Positions 45,184 through 54,675 of a DNA stretch of 64,000 nucleotides are shown in pieces. The translations under genes and the position numbers were made by a program. Source of the DNA: CAYVTD01 sp964454445 (GTDB lineage: Bacteria > Bacteroidota > Ignavibacteria > Kapaibacteriales > UBA2268); contig CAYVTD010000006.1 of assembly GCA_964454445.1 (NCBI GenBank), forward strand, positions 20,080 to 84,079, read 5' to 3'. Within the stretch, counting starts at the first letter, position 1; every line of letters begins with the position of its first letter. The notes under the pieces were generated by a model that was not told where the DNA came from, ran no database searches, and saw only the letters and a list, made by a program, of their open reading frames with translations.

Positions 45184-47952
45184 TTAATTGCCCCAATATT
45201 CGATTCCTTGATTAATCCAGTCAGGAGCAGGTTTTCCAAGCAGATAATGGTCGAAAAATTGTTTCATACGAATAGAATAGTCCAATTTATTGGGATATTT
45301 GTTGGGCCAATGTGGCTCGCCTCTATATTGAAGGAGAATAGCTGGTTTTGCGAGTCGCCGCAATGATAAATACAGCTCGACACCTTGCTCCCAAGGCACA
45401 GCGTCATCCATGTCACCGTGCATAATCAGAAGAGGTGTGTTCATAGTTGGTGCGTGGAAAATTGGTGAGTTATCAATATAATTATCAAGCGAATCCCAGA
45501 GATTGCCGCCAATTCTGCTTTGTTGCTTCTCGTATTGAAATTGTCTAGCCAAGCCGGAACCGAGACGGATCCCGCTATAGGCACTAGTCATATTTCCTAC
45601 GGGGGCGCCAGCCACACCTGCTTTGAAATTGTTTATTTTGCTAAGGATATATGCAGTCTGATAGCCGCTCCAACTATGTCCCCAAATGCCGAGTTTGCTT
45701 GTGTCCGCATAACCTAGTTCTCGAAGTTTCTCGATACCGGGCATAATACATTGAATTGCTGAGCGTCCCGGTGAACCAATTTGGTAAATGATATCAGGCA
45801 AAAAGAAGCAGTAACCATCACCAAGATATTCGGGCATATAGGGTAAATGCCTGTTTAGCGGTGCCCAAAAGTCGTACATGTCTTGCGAAAATTTTTCGTA
45901 AAAAAACACGATTACGGGGTACTTTTTCTTTGGATCGAAATTGTCGGGTTTTACAAATACTCCATCTAAAGAATCGCCTTTGTCGCTTTTCCAACGAATT
46001 AATTCGGTGCTTCCCCAAGTGAAATTTTCTATTTGCTTGCCAAGTTCAGTTACTTTATTTCGGAAAGAAAAAATACTATTTGTAACCCACACATCGGGGA
46101 ATTCCTCGAAGCTTTCTTCGCTGTATATTATTCTATCGGCATTCTTAGCTTTGGCTCTATATGAATATTTCTTGTTACCCTGGGTTAATCTCTCCGTTCC
46201 CATTATCTTAACGTTAGTTTTAAAAAGGTTGGTATATTTAAACAGTTCGTTGTAGGCTATTAAATAAATATCATCTTCAGGAGTAAAGAACTTCATTTCC
46301 TTGTCGAGTTTAACAATCCTGTATTGGTTTTTGGAGATTCTACCTTCTGCGGCTGTTTGATTGTATGCACTGCCCATTGGATCGGTTTCAAAGCGCCAGA
46401 TGTCGTATTTATCATAGAGAAAGACCATACTATCGCCAACCGTCCATGCGCCGAAGCCATAGCTGCCAGGTTCGCCAGGTGTATCATTATCCACATCGTA
46501 GAATTCTGTTTTTATAACTTCTGTCAAATTCCACAATGTGTCTTTAGTAGTCGAATAAATATGCCAGTGCTTATCCTGGAAGAAAACAACATAATTGCCA
46601 AGGGGCGATAAGTGTGCTGCTTCAGTGAGTTTTTCGGCAATTCTTTTTCGTTTGCCATTCTTCAGATTGATAACATAAAGATCATTGTAAAATCCATCCC
46701 AAGTTTGCAATTTCAAATACGGGTCTTCATCGTAGCCGATTGTAAACTGTGGGTTATCAGTAAAATTCACTTCTGGTACATTCAAATCGGCAAGTTGTAG
46801 AAAAACTTTTTCTGTGGAGAAATATACTGAATTGAAAACTCTATCTTTGTTGTTCGACCACCATTCTCTTTGATGTGTCTTGATGCGGGCGTCGTTCCAA
46901 TGCCAAACATCAAGAGTTTTTTTCTTTAAGATACTATCAATCGAATAAAAGGTTGAATCGGCGAATTTAGGGTCTTCACTGGCATAATACTCTTCGATCT
47001 TTGGTTTGACGCCAAAAAACAAGCGTTCACCATCTTCTGTCCATTTTAAGTCGTTTTTATAAGGAATGTACCAGTCGGAATGGACAACGCTTGGAGTAAC
47101 AGCTGTATCTATGGTTTTGCTTTCGATATTCCAAATAATTATCCTGCACGAATCTGGACGATTCTTCTTGTTAGCCTTGCCTGCAACGAAGGCAAGATTA
47201 CTGTTCCTGTTGTTCCAAGCCAACTCGGAAATATAAATGTCTTTACCACCAAATATTTTTTGTGGTAATGCAAAGCTACCTTGCAAATTCAAGAAATAAA
47301 GTCCATTTGCATCGCCTTCTTTATCAACTTTTACAAAAACGAAGTATCTTCCTGTGGAATCGAAACAAAAATCTGTAACATCGTTAAGTTCGAGAACGGA
47401 TTTCTGTGAGAGCGAATACAAGAATGCTTTCCCGCCGTTTATTTTCGGGTCTTTCGATTTGTCTTTCGCATCGGGAGTGGGTTTGCTGCCTGTTTCGTTA
47501 AAAGCAATCCAGCGGGAGTCGTTTGAAAATACGAACCGGTTAACTCGATTAAATGTATCAACTTGTCCATTTGATGTATTGAGAATTGCCATCTTGACAT
47601 CATCGCTAAGCTTGCTCATTCCTTCATTTTCGATTTCAAGCGCTGCAGGCATTATTTTCATCGCTGCCCATTTGCCATCTTTCGAAAAAACAGGTGTTTT
47701 TCCCCGTTCGACAATGTATTTAACTGTATCAAGAGTTGCTTGTACAACAGCTTGGGGATTTCCACGCTCAGGATCTGCAGTATAACCAATAAATTCGCCA
47801 TTTTCACTAATTTTCAAATCTTTTATCATTTTGATTTTCATAATATCTTCGGGAGTTATCGGTTTTTTCTTTGCTTCTGCTGCATTAAGCATCATCACAA
47901 TGAATAAAACTACAAAGAAAATACTTTTAATAAATTGCTTATAATTGAACAT
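45184..47952 (-). CDS. Secreted prolyl-oligopeptidase-family (S9) serine peptidase
   Basis: About 922 residues from the ATG at 47952; a TTG nine codons earlier is less likely because the signal peptide starts here (MFNYKQFIKSIFFVVLFIVM ... AEA). The middle ~600 residues form a beta-propeller of WD-like blades. The C-terminal alpha/beta hydrolase domain has the nucleophile in GIWGHSWSGYQ, the acid in MHGDMDDAVPW and the histidine in RGEPHW. It probably cuts proline-containing or other short peptides in the periplasm. The serine motif reads GHSWS rather than the usual GxSxG. Confidence 0.9.
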   Translation of the reverse strand: MFNYKQFIKSIFFVVLFIVMMLNAAEAKKKPITPEDIMKIKMIKDLKISENGEFIGYTADPERGNPQAVVQATLDTVKYIVERGKTPVFSKDGKWAAMKIMPAALEIENEGMSKLSDDVKMAILNTSNGQVDTFNRVNRFVFSNDSRWIAFNETGSKPTPDAKDKSKDPKINGGKAFLYSLSQKSVLELNDVTDFCFDSTGRYFVFVKVDKEGDANGLYFLNLQGSFALPQKIFGGKDIYISELAWNNRNSNLAFVAGKANKKNRPDSCRIIIWNIESKTIDTAVTPSVVHSDWYIPYKNDLKWTEDGERLFFGVKPKIEEYYASEDPKFADSTFYSIDSILKKKTLDVWHWNDARIKTHQREWWSNNKDRVFNSVYFSTEKVFLQLADLNVPEVNFTDNPQFTIGYDEDPYLKLQTWDGFYNDLYVINLKNGKRKRIAEKLTEAAHLSPLGNYVVFFQDKHWHIYSTTKDTLWNLTEVIKTEFYDVDNDTPGEPGSYGFGAWTVGDSMVFLYDKYDIWRFETDPMGSAYNQTAAEGRISKNQYRIVKLDKEMKFFTPEDDIYLIAYNELFKYTNLFKTNVKIMGTERLTQGNKKYSYRAKAKNADRIIYSEESFEEFPDVWVTNSIFSFRNKVTELGKQIENFTWGSTELIRWKSDKGDSLDGVFVKPDNFDPKKKYPVIVFFYEKFSQDMYDFWAPLNRHLPYMPEYLGDGYCFFLPDIIYQIGSPGRSAIQCIMPGIEKLRELGYADTSKLGIWGHSWSGYQTAYILSKINNFKAGVAGAPVGNMTSAYSGIRLGSGLARQFQYEKQQSRIGGNLWDSLDNYIDNSPIFHAPTMNTPLLIMHGDMDDAVPWEQGVELYLSLRRLAKPAILLQYRGEPHWPNKYPNKLDYSIRMKQFFDHYLLGKPAPDWINQGIEYWGN

Positions 47953-48054
47953 AGTTCTACCAATAAAAATTTTTAACAATAATTCTCTATTAACATAAAT
48001 TATTTAATGCAATATAAGAAATAAGTTGAATTTTTTTTTATATATTGGAAAAAA

Positions 48055-49500
48055 TTACACTTGCCTGGTTTTCCAATTTCCTCGGTGGAAAACCCAAAGT
48101 GCCGATAGAGTCATAAAGGTTTCTGCTAACACAATCGATATGAACACGCCGTTTTCGCGCAAACCAAATACGTAAGCAAGCAAAAGAGCCATTGGTATTT
48201 CAAATAGCCAGAAACTCACTATATTGAGAAATGTCGGAGTAAAAGTGTCGCCTGCACCATTAATCGAATGAACCAACACAATGCCAAGTCCATACGAAGC
48301 ATAACCCAAGCTAATTATTTGCAATCCTCTTGCACCTATTTTGACAACTTCCTGTTCTTGAATAAAAATCTTAATCCAGAATTCAGGAAAAATAATGAAG
48401 CAAAGCCCTATTGTCGAAAGGAACAGCATACTTTGCTTTCCTATTGCCCAAACCGCTTTTTCTGCCCGTGCCGGGCTTTTTGCTCCAAGGTTTTGCCCGA
48501 CAAGTGTCGAGGCTGCATTGCCAAATCCCAAAGATGGCAAAAGTGCAAATATAATCAACCTGAGAGCTATCGTATAGCCGGCAAGCACAGAGCTGCCAAA
48601 TTCAGCTAAAATGCGCATAAGTGCAATCCAACTCGCAGTAGCAATAAGATTTTGCCCGATAGTGCCTACAGATAAACGAAGAATAGATAAAATGACTTTA
48701 TAATCTAATTTCAAATCTTTTTTTATCAGTTTTATTCTACCATTTCCACGGAAAAGCAAATAAAACTGGATAAGAACAGCCATAGCCCTGCCAATGGTCG
48801 TTGCTATTGCTGCGCCTTTGATTCCAAGACAGGGTACGGGTCCCCAGCCAAATATTAATAATGGGTCTAAAATTAAGTTAAAAATGTTAGCTATCAACAG
48901 CACTTTCATAGCTAATGCAGCATCACCTACACTTCGAAAGATGGCGTTTATGACAAAGATTATCATTATTACAATGTTACTGCCGAGTATTATTGTTGTA
49001 TATGAGCTAAAACTGTTAACCATAGACCTTTCAATACCCATTAACATTAATATGTCTTCTGAAAAGAGTATGCCTGCGATGCCGATGCTAATGCCTGGTA
49101 TTAAAACAGTCAAGATAGCTTGAAACGAGGCATTATTAGCTGCTTTACTGTTTTTTTCGCCAATTCTGCGAGAAATAACTGCTGTGGCAGCAACGTTTAA
49201 TCCAGCACCTATGGCATAAACGACTGTTGTTATTGTTTCTGTTATACCAACTACTGCAACAGCTTCAGAGCCTAGCTTGGAAACGAAAAAAATATCGACA
49301 ACAGCAAAAACTGATTCCATTGCCATTTCGAGAATCATCGGAACGGATAAAAGGAATATTGCTCGCTTCAAACTTATTGCAGTAAAGTCTTCGGAATTGC
49401 CGTTGATTGCTTCCATTAGGATTTTCCAAAGCCGCTTTAATCTAAATAGAAGAATTGTGGCAAAATCTGAATTTGCTATATCGTTAAATAATTTATTCAT
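48055..49500 (-). CDS. MATE-family efflux transporter
   Basis: About 481 residues from the ATG at 49500, with 12 predicted membrane helices in two homologous halves. The first half begins FTAISLKRAIFLLSVPMILE and contains the DIFFVSKLG loop; the second contains GFGNAASTLVGQNLGA. The ATG at 49500 is preferred because the RLKRLWKILMEAI lead-in is, as I remember it, conserved in related proteins; longer (49554) and shorter (49416) starts exist. MATE pumps expel cationic drugs and metabolites in exchange for sodium or protons. It is not linked to a regulator here. Confidence 0.9.
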   Translation of the reverse strand: MNKLFNDIANSDFATILLFRLKRLWKILMEAINGNSEDFTAISLKRAIFLLSVPMILEMAMESVFAVVDIFFVSKLGSEAVAVVGITETITTVVYAIGAGLNVAATAVISRRIGEKNSKAANNASFQAILTVLIPGISIGIAGILFSEDILMLMGIERSMVNSFSSYTTIILGSNIVIMIIFVINAIFRSVGDAALAMKVLLIANIFNLILDPLLIFGWGPVPCLGIKGAAIATTIGRAMAVLIQFYLLFRGNGRIKLIKKDLKLDYKVILSILRLSVGTIGQNLIATASWIALMRILAEFGSSVLAGYTIALRLIIFALLPSLGFGNAASTLVGQNLGAKSPARAEKAVWAIGKQSMLFLSTIGLCFIIFPEFWIKIFIQEQEVVKIGARGLQIISLGYASYGLGIVLVHSINGAGDTFTPTFLNIVSFWLFEIPMALLLAYVFGLRENGVFISIVLAETFMTLSALWVFHRGNWKTRQV

Positions 49501-49763
49501 TCCTGATAAAAATAACACCTTGAATCTGTTAGATTTGAAAAAGAATGCGCACAATAGTAATGTGCTTTTTTAATAATAATTGTTTCATTTTTTCTTTTGT
49601 GTGAGATGCAAATTATGTAATATAATTGAGAAATAAACTGAAATTTCAATTTGAGTTAGTGTTTTTCGACGATATTTTCTTTTTTTATGTGAAAGATTGA
49701 TAACAGTGTTAAGAATTATATACAAAAAAAGCAGAATTAAATTCTTAAAACTTAAAATAATAT

Positions 49764-49794
49764 TTTGAAAAAATAGAAATATGTGCTATATTTG
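49764..49794 (+). promoter_or_regulatory. Bacteroidetes-type promoter for tRNA-Asp
   Basis: TTTG at 49764-49767, a spacer of exactly 19 bases, then TATATTTG at 49787-49794. This matches the Bacteroidetes housekeeping promoter consensus (TTTG-N19-TAnnTTTG). Transcription would begin roughly at 49800, about 20 nt before the mature tRNA. Confidence 0.7.
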
Positions 49795-49821
49795 TATTCT
49801 GTTATTTATACAATAGCGTAA

Positions 49822-49896
49822 GGGGTCGTAGCTCAGTTTGGTTAGAGCGCCAGTCTGTCACACTGGAGGCCGCGAGTTCGAGCCTCGTCGGCCCCG
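49822..49896 (+). tRNA. tRNA-Asp (GTC anticodon)
   Basis: 75 nt that fold into a complete cloverleaf. The acceptor stem is GGGGTCG with CGGCCCC (one G-T pair), and the anticodon stem is CCAGT with ACTGG around the loop CTGTCAC, giving anticodon GTC for aspartate. The T arm contains GTTCGAG. The discriminator base is G. CCA is not encoded. It is the only tRNA found in the window. Confidence 0.96.
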
Positions 49897-49908
49897 CAAT
49901 TAATAAAA

Positions 49909-49935
49909 GGGAATCGGATTACGATTCCTTTTTTT
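49909..49935 (+). terminator. Rho-independent terminator of tRNA-Asp
   Basis: A perfect 7-bp stem GGAATCG (49910-49916) with CGATTCC (49922-49928) and a 5-nt loop, followed at once by seven T residues. It lies 13 bases after the tRNA end. It is the clearest intrinsic terminator in the window. Confidence 0.85.
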
Positions 49936-50075
49936 CGTTTATATGCTCAATAAATGTAATCTTTACTATATACAATTCATATTTTTTAGAACGTCCTATT
50001 GAATTATTGTTTTTTTTAATAACGCTACTAAAATTAAAAGCATTATTTTGTAAAAATATAAGCAAGTAAGTCAAT

Positions 50076-50873
50076 ATGAAATTAGCTATAGTGCAATTTT
50101 GCCCGCAATATGCCGAAAATCAAAAGAATAAAGAAATAATAATTGATATTTCTGAAAATACTAATGCCGACTTGATTGTCTTTCCAGAATTAAGCACCAG
50201 CGGCTATTTTTTCAAGAGTAGAGAGCAAGTGTTGCCTTATGCAGATTCTTTTCAAGAAGGCTTTTGCCGACAAATGCAAGAAATAGCAACTAGAAAAGAC
50301 CGCATAATTGTTTATGGTTTTCCAGAAATTGATAAAAATACTGATGAATTGTTTAATTCTGCTGCCATACTATTCCCCGATGCATCTTTGAGCAAAGTGT
50401 ATCGCAAAACGCATCTTTTTTACAAAGAACATTTTTTCTTTTCGCCCGGCAACACTGGTTTTTTCGTTATTGAGGACAAATCTCGAGATTTTCTGCTTGG
50501 CACAATGATTTGCTACGACTGGAGATTTCCCGAAGCAGCAAGGACTCTTGCGCTGAAGGGGGCCGATTTGATCGTTTGTCCATCAAACCTTGTTACTCAC
50601 TTATGGCATGGCGTTATGCCTGCAAGGGCTGTTGAAAATAAAGTATATTTTGCAGTTGCCAATCGAACTGGAACTGAGGTAAACGATGGCGAAGAACTGT
50701 TTTTCAATGGCGAATCGGCTATTTACGATTACAATGGCAAGCAAATTTGCAAGGCTGGCATTAAAGAAGAGCAGATTCTCTTTGCTGAGATAGAACCGCA
50801 AAAAACAAGGAACAAGTCATTCAACGAATTTAATGATTTGTTTAAAGACAGAAGACCCGATTTATATGTTTAA
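50076..50873 (+). CDS. Carbon-nitrogen hydrolase (nitrilase superfamily)
   Basis: 265 residues, a single nitrilase domain with the catalytic triad E38 (VFPELSTSGY), K111 (YRKTHLF) and C146 (MICYDWRFPEAAR). Enzymes of this size are typically omega-amidases, N-carbamoyl amidases or related amide hydrolases; the exact substrate cannot be read from sequence. It acts in the cytoplasm (no signal peptide). Its 3' end overlaps or abuts the hypoxanthine phosphoribosyltransferase gene, which may be co-transcribed. Confidence 0.9.
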   Translation: MKLAIVQFCPQYAENQKNKEIIIDISENTNADLIVFPELSTSGYFFKSREQVLPYADSFQEGFCRQMQEIATRKDRIIVYGFPEIDKNTDELFNSAAILFPDASLSKVYRKTHLFYKEHFFFSPGNTGFFVIEDKSRDFLLGTMICYDWRFPEAARTLALKGADLIVCPSNLVTHLWHGVMPARAVENKVYFAVANRTGTEVNDGEELFFNGESAIYDYNGKQICKAGIKEEQILFAEIEPQKTRNKSFNEFNDLFKDRRPDLYV

Positions 50874-50895
50874 CAGCTTGGTAAAGGTCTCTTAT

Positions 50896-51474
50896 ATGAA
50901 TAACGATATTTTGCTGCAATCAAAAAATGATTTAATTGAAATAAAAGATCACTATTTCAAAAAAATCATATCCAAAGAAGAAATTGCTGAGATGGTCGAT
51001 CTTATTGCTGCGAGAATCAACGAGGATTATAAGGACAAAGAGCCTCTTTTCCTCGTTGCTTTAAAGGGGGCGATATTTTTTGCGGTTGATCTTTTACGAA
51101 AAATAACAATCGATTGCGAGATTGAAACTGTTACTGCACAAAGCTATGGCGACAATATGGTCAGCTCGGGAAATGTCTTGCTCTCGCTTTCAAATGTTAA
51201 ATTAGTAGATAAAGATATAATAATAATCGAAGATATTGTCGATTCCGGGCGAACTATGCAGAGATTATTGGATAAATTAAAGCAAAGAGGCGCGAAAACT
51301 ATTGAGACCGTTGCTTTGTTAACGAAGCCAGAACAGTATAAATGTAATATTAACATAAAATACTTCGGTAAAGCAATTTCCCCTGATTTTGTTATTGGTT
51401 ATGGTATGGACTATGCCGAAAAAGCAAGGAACTTGCCAGACATTTACAAATGCGTTTCAATTAATGAGGATTAA
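50896..51474 (+). CDS. hpt: Hypoxanthine phosphoribosyltransferase
   Basis: About 192 residues from the ATG at 50896, which has aaagg upstream and gives the normal length; frames to 50833 or 50866 would overlap the nitrilase gene. Motifs include FLVALKGAIFFAVDL, the PRPP-binding IIIIEDIVDSGRTM and the PDFVIGYGMDYAEKARN end typical of HPRT. It salvages hypoxanthine (and often guanine) to IMP/GMP using PRPP. In this window it complements the de novo purine gene purL. Confidence 0.93.
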   Translation: MNNDILLQSKNDLIEIKDHYFKKIISKEEIAEMVDLIAARINEDYKDKEPLFLVALKGAIFFAVDLLRKITIDCEIETVTAQSYGDNMVSSGNVLLSLSNVKLVDKDIIIIEDIVDSGRTMQRLLDKLKQRGAKTIETVALLTKPEQYKCNINIKYFGKAISPDFVIGYGMDYAEKARNLPDIYKCVSINED

Positions 51475-51523
51475 TAAAAAAAATCATATCCGTCATTTCT
51501 ATCTAATGTATTCCTATTAATAT

Positions 51524-52561
51524 TTATTCATCTTCATCAATGCTTATTTCTGTGTATGGCGATTTGCCAATTTTATAGAAACTAAGCATTTCTGCGAAAC
51601 CATATTGTTTTATTGTCCCTGAAGCCACATTCTTTTTGTTGCCATGCTCCCTGATGTATTCTAACATACCCTGTTGCTGCCATAAAAAGTTTTGTGGCAG
51701 GCCTTCAAATCGACGACTTAAGATTCCATATTTATTAAGTGCAGGAGTAGACCAATACCATAAAAATAGTGCTATACGAGATTCCTCATCAGCAATACAA
51801 ACAGCCATCGGGAGCAAACAGTTTAAAAGCAATTCACGCCGCAGATGCGCTCCTTCAATCGAAATGCGTGTTTTTAAAAGTGTTTGAAGATAATCAGAAA
51901 TGTGGAGTGTCTTTTTTTGATGAAGTTCACTTAAAAATGCAAACACTTTGGAATTAATCATATCTTCAATTAATTTATCCAGTTTCTGAGCATCATAGAC
52001 AGGGAAACGGCGCTTTTTGTCATATCTTTTTATGAAATCAGCACTATACATCTGAAAGGCTTTTTCTAGTGTATTTTGACTTAATAGCTTTTGAGCTTCA
52101 GAACTTTTACGCAGAAGACGAATGAGGGCATAATGCTGCAATTCTTCCAGGGAATCAATTACTCTTGTGTTAGTTTCTATGTTTTCCTTGGACTCTAAAG
52201 CTGTTAACAATTCGTTTTCATTGATTAGCAGTGTTTCAAACTTTTGATAAATATCTTTATTATCGTCGATGACTATATGTAGAATGACGTTATTATAATT
52301 TTCGTCAGAGGAATGAAGGTGGTTGTCCCATTCAGAAGATTTTCTATGAAATTCGGCATCGCCAACTTGTACCAATCCATCAAGCAGAATTGCTATTTCA
52401 AAGAAGTCGGGACCAGAATTGACATTAATTCTACCGGGCGATAAGATCTGGAGTCGTTTGCCCGATTGTGTTTTGCGAACAAGTGATGGATCGGAAAGCA
52501 AGAAATGAACCGCTTTTTGCAGGCGTTTCTCGTCAGTTTTTAATATTCTTTCATCGAGCAT
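51524..52561 (-). CDS. DUF2851 family protein
   Basis: 345 residues. Family features are visible: LSPGRINVNSGPDFFEIAIL near 44-63, GDAEFHRKSSEWDNHLHSSD and YNNVILHIVIDDNK, followed by a helical second half. DUF2851 proteins are restricted largely to the Bacteroidota/Chlorobi group and their function is unknown. It follows the rpe gene on the same strand by 21 bp, so the two may be co-transcribed. It has no signal peptide and is probably cytoplasmic. Confidence 0.88.
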   Translation of the reverse strand: MLDERILKTDEKRLQKAVHFLLSDPSLVRKTQSGKRLQILSPGRINVNSGPDFFEIAILLDGLVQVGDAEFHRKSSEWDNHLHSSDENYNNVILHIVIDDNKDIYQKFETLLINENELLTALESKENIETNTRVIDSLEELQHYALIRLLRKSSEAQKLLSQNTLEKAFQMYSADFIKRYDKKRRFPVYDAQKLDKLIEDMINSKVFAFLSELHQKKTLHISDYLQTLLKTRISIEGAHLRRELLLNCLLPMAVCIADEESRIALFLWYWSTPALNKYGILSRRFEGLPQNFLWQQQGMLEYIREHGNKKNVASGTIKQYGFAEMLSFYKIGKSPYTEISIDEDE

Positions 52562-52582
52562 ATCAAATATTATATTTTTAGT

Positions 52583-53263
52583 TTAGAGATTCCTTCCTTG
52601 CTCTGCATTTTTTCGCAAGGAAGCTATGTTGTCGAGAAAATTACCCTTGAACAAACCCGAACCACAAACAATCATATTAGCCCCAGCACGGACTACATCG
52701 GCAACATTGTCAATTTTAACTCCACCATCAACTTCAATCTCGACATGTCCCAGGCCATTACCATCTATAAAATTACGCAATTTTTCCGCTCTTTTTAAAA
52801 AAGAAGGTATAAACTTTTGTCCACCAAATCCGGGATTGACTGACATCAACAGAATAAAATCGACATATTCAGCAGCTTCAAAAGCAAAGTCCAAAGGAGT
52901 AGCCGGATTAAGTGCCAAACCAGCTTTTAAGCCAAGATCTTTTATTAGGTAAAGTGTTCTGTGGACATGCACTGCCCCTTCAGTGTGGACAGAAATCAAA
53001 TCAGCACCAGCTTCTTTGAATTGCTGGATATACTTGTCCGGGTCTGTTATCATAAGATGGCAGCTAATTGGAAGTTTTGTCAAAGGGCGTATCGCTTTGA
53101 CAATCATTGGACCAATCGTAATATTTGGAACGAAATGTCCGTCCATAACATCTACATGAATAATATCTGCACATCCTTGCTCGCAAAGCTTTATTTCCTC
53201 TCCAAGTTTTGAAAAATCTGCTGAAAGCAATGATGGGGCTATTTTTATTTTGTGTTTTGTCAT
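52583..53263 (-). CDS. rpe: Ribulose-phosphate 3-epimerase
   Basis: 226 residues, a TIM barrel with the expected metal and acid-base residues. IAPSLLSADFSKLGEEI is at the N-terminus; HVDVMDGHFVPNITIGP, SCHLMITDP, LLMSVNPGFGGQKF and EIEVDGGV follow. It interconverts D-ribulose 5-phosphate and D-xylulose 5-phosphate in the pentose phosphate pathway. It is divergently placed from the HepT-like gene and heads a two-gene unit with DUF2851. Confidence 0.97.
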   Translation of the reverse strand: MTKHKIKIAPSLLSADFSKLGEEIKLCEQGCADIIHVDVMDGHFVPNITIGPMIVKAIRPLTKLPISCHLMITDPDKYIQQFKEAGADLISVHTEGAVHVHRTLYLIKDLGLKAGLALNPATPLDFAFEAAEYVDFILLMSVNPGFGGQKFIPSFLKRAEKLRNFIDGNGLGHVEIEVDGGVKIDNVADVVRAGANMIVCGSGLFKGNFLDNIASLRKNAEQGRNL

Positions 53264-53466
53264 CCTTTAACTCTTGGTTTATCTTGATTTCAAATAATTC
53301 ACAATATCTTACGACATCGCTACATCATCTCTTTATAAGTAGAGATAATTACAAAACTACAAAAAAAAATAGTTACTCATTAATTAAAATTACTTATTTT
53401 TACAATCGATAGCTGTCTTTATCAATTAAACAATAAAATTTAAATTTAGCGAAAAATTTTCAAAAC

Positions 53467-53799
53467 ATGGCAGAAAGGACAAAAATAGAAAATATAATCG
53501 ACGATATTTCTGACATTATTAGTGATATTTTGCAATCGATACAAGGCATTGGATTTCAAGATTATCGTATTGATAGGAAATTAAAGATTTATATTGTTAG
53601 GAAGTTTCTTGAGATAGATGCACTCGCCAAATCGGTGTATGAAGAAGAAGAGAGTGCCTACCCGCATGTGCCATGGAAGGAATTGCGAACGCTGATAGAT
53701 AATTTTGTAAATTCCGAATCTGGAGTGGACGACAATGTAATTTGGGATAAAGCCCGCCGTGTCTTATCGAGCATTCAAAAGAAATTGGATAAGAAATGA
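53467..53799 (+). CDS. Orphan HepT/DUF86-like protein with degenerate catalytic motif
   Basis: 110 residues, all helical. FLEIDALAKSV and YPHVPWKELRTL line up with the HepT (DUF86) consensus (...IGEA..., YPEVPWKEI...), and GVDDNVIWDK with the following GVD..VW segment. HepT toxins carry an RN-x-x-x-H-x-Y motif between these blocks. Here that stretch reads IDNFVNSESG, so the Arg, His and Tyr are all replaced. No MntA-type nucleotidyltransferase antitoxin is adjacent. It is probably not an active RNase/AMPylation-target toxin. It could be a regulatory or vestigial homologue. Confidence 0.65.
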   Translation: MAERTKIENIIDDISDIISDILQSIQGIGFQDYRIDRKLKIYIVRKFLEIDALAKSVYEEEESAYPHVPWKELRTLIDNFVNSESGVDDNVIWDKARRVLSSIQKKLDKK

Positions 53800-53829
53800 T
53801 CGATTGACTAAGATAATTCTTTTAAACTA

Positions 53830-54522
53830 TTAGGGCCATTTTTTCGATTTATTAGCATTGCCATCGAAATAATCAATACCGGCAGGGTTGAGATTTATGC
53901 GCGATTTTTTGACCGGTTCGTAATAATATATCCCAAAAGCATTAATATTAACAACGAATCTGCCACTGCCTTTCGGGTCGAAGAAAGTGAGCTCCGGTAC
54001 AAGAGGATAGATGTTCACTGATGGGATCTCTCCTTTGTCAGTGTATTTTTGGAAAGAAAGCACCGATGGGTTTAATATAAGCTTACCTTTATTGTACATT
54101 TCCATCGTTTCGCCGTTCATCATCGATTGCAATTTGCCGTCTCTATCGAGTAGCTCAAACCGGGATCCAAAGAGTTTGCTGCGGATAACTCCAAATTCGT
54201 CTTTTACGAAAAGATATTGTGTTTCGAGCGATTTGCTGTCGATGATTGTCATTGTTTTACCTTTAGAATCAAAGAATTTCAGAGTATCAGCAGCAATTCT
54301 TATTCGGACCTTGCCATCTTTATCGGTTATGTTTAGCTCGCTGAGTGCAAGAGTTTCTTTTTTTGTTTCTTCTTCTTCACTTGCCTTCCAAGCTATTGCT
54401 CCAGCTCCGAAAATGAAAATCACAAGAAACACTAAAAGCTTGCGATATAAACCATTTTGTCTTTCAAGCCTGCATAAACGCTCTTCAATTGAACTCAAAT
54501 TTTGATTTTCGTTGTTTTCCAT
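53830..54522 (-). CDS. Membrane-anchored protein of unknown function
   Basis: About 230 residues from the ATG at 54522; an upstream in-frame start at 54573 would add a hydrophobic stretch without support. A short coiled-coil segment (IEERLCRLERQNGLYRK) precedes one membrane helix (LLVFLVIFIFGAGAIAW). The rest is beta-rich, with several short repeats of the form DKDGKVRIRI, DSKGKTMTII, DRDGKLQSMM and DPKGSGRFVV, suggesting a repeated beta structure outside the cytoplasm. I do not recognise the family. The convergent HepT-like gene ends 30 bp away. Confidence 0.6.
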   Translation of the reverse strand: MENNENQNLSSIEERLCRLERQNGLYRKLLVFLVIFIFGAGAIAWKASEEEETKKETLALSELNITDKDGKVRIRIAADTLKFFDSKGKTMTIIDSKSLETQYLFVKDEFGVIRSKLFGSRFELLDRDGKLQSMMNGETMEMYNKGKLILNPSVLSFQKYTDKGEIPSVNIYPLVPELTFFDPKGSGRFVVNINAFGIYYYEPVKKSRINLNPAGIDYFDGNANKSKKWP

Positions 54523-54675
54523 AGTTATTCCATTGTAAATTTTTTTGAAAAAGAGTAAATTATAAAAATACAAAAAACTAAATTGAATGTAGAAATTAAT
54601 GATAATATTTTATAATAAAGACGATATGTAATAGATTTGCGGTTATGAATTTATTAATTATTCAAAACAGTATTA

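Noticed and set aside
47354..47785. 143-codon plus-strand open frame inside the S9 peptidase gene
   Set aside because: It is antisense to the beta-propeller coding region, with no independent start or motif support.
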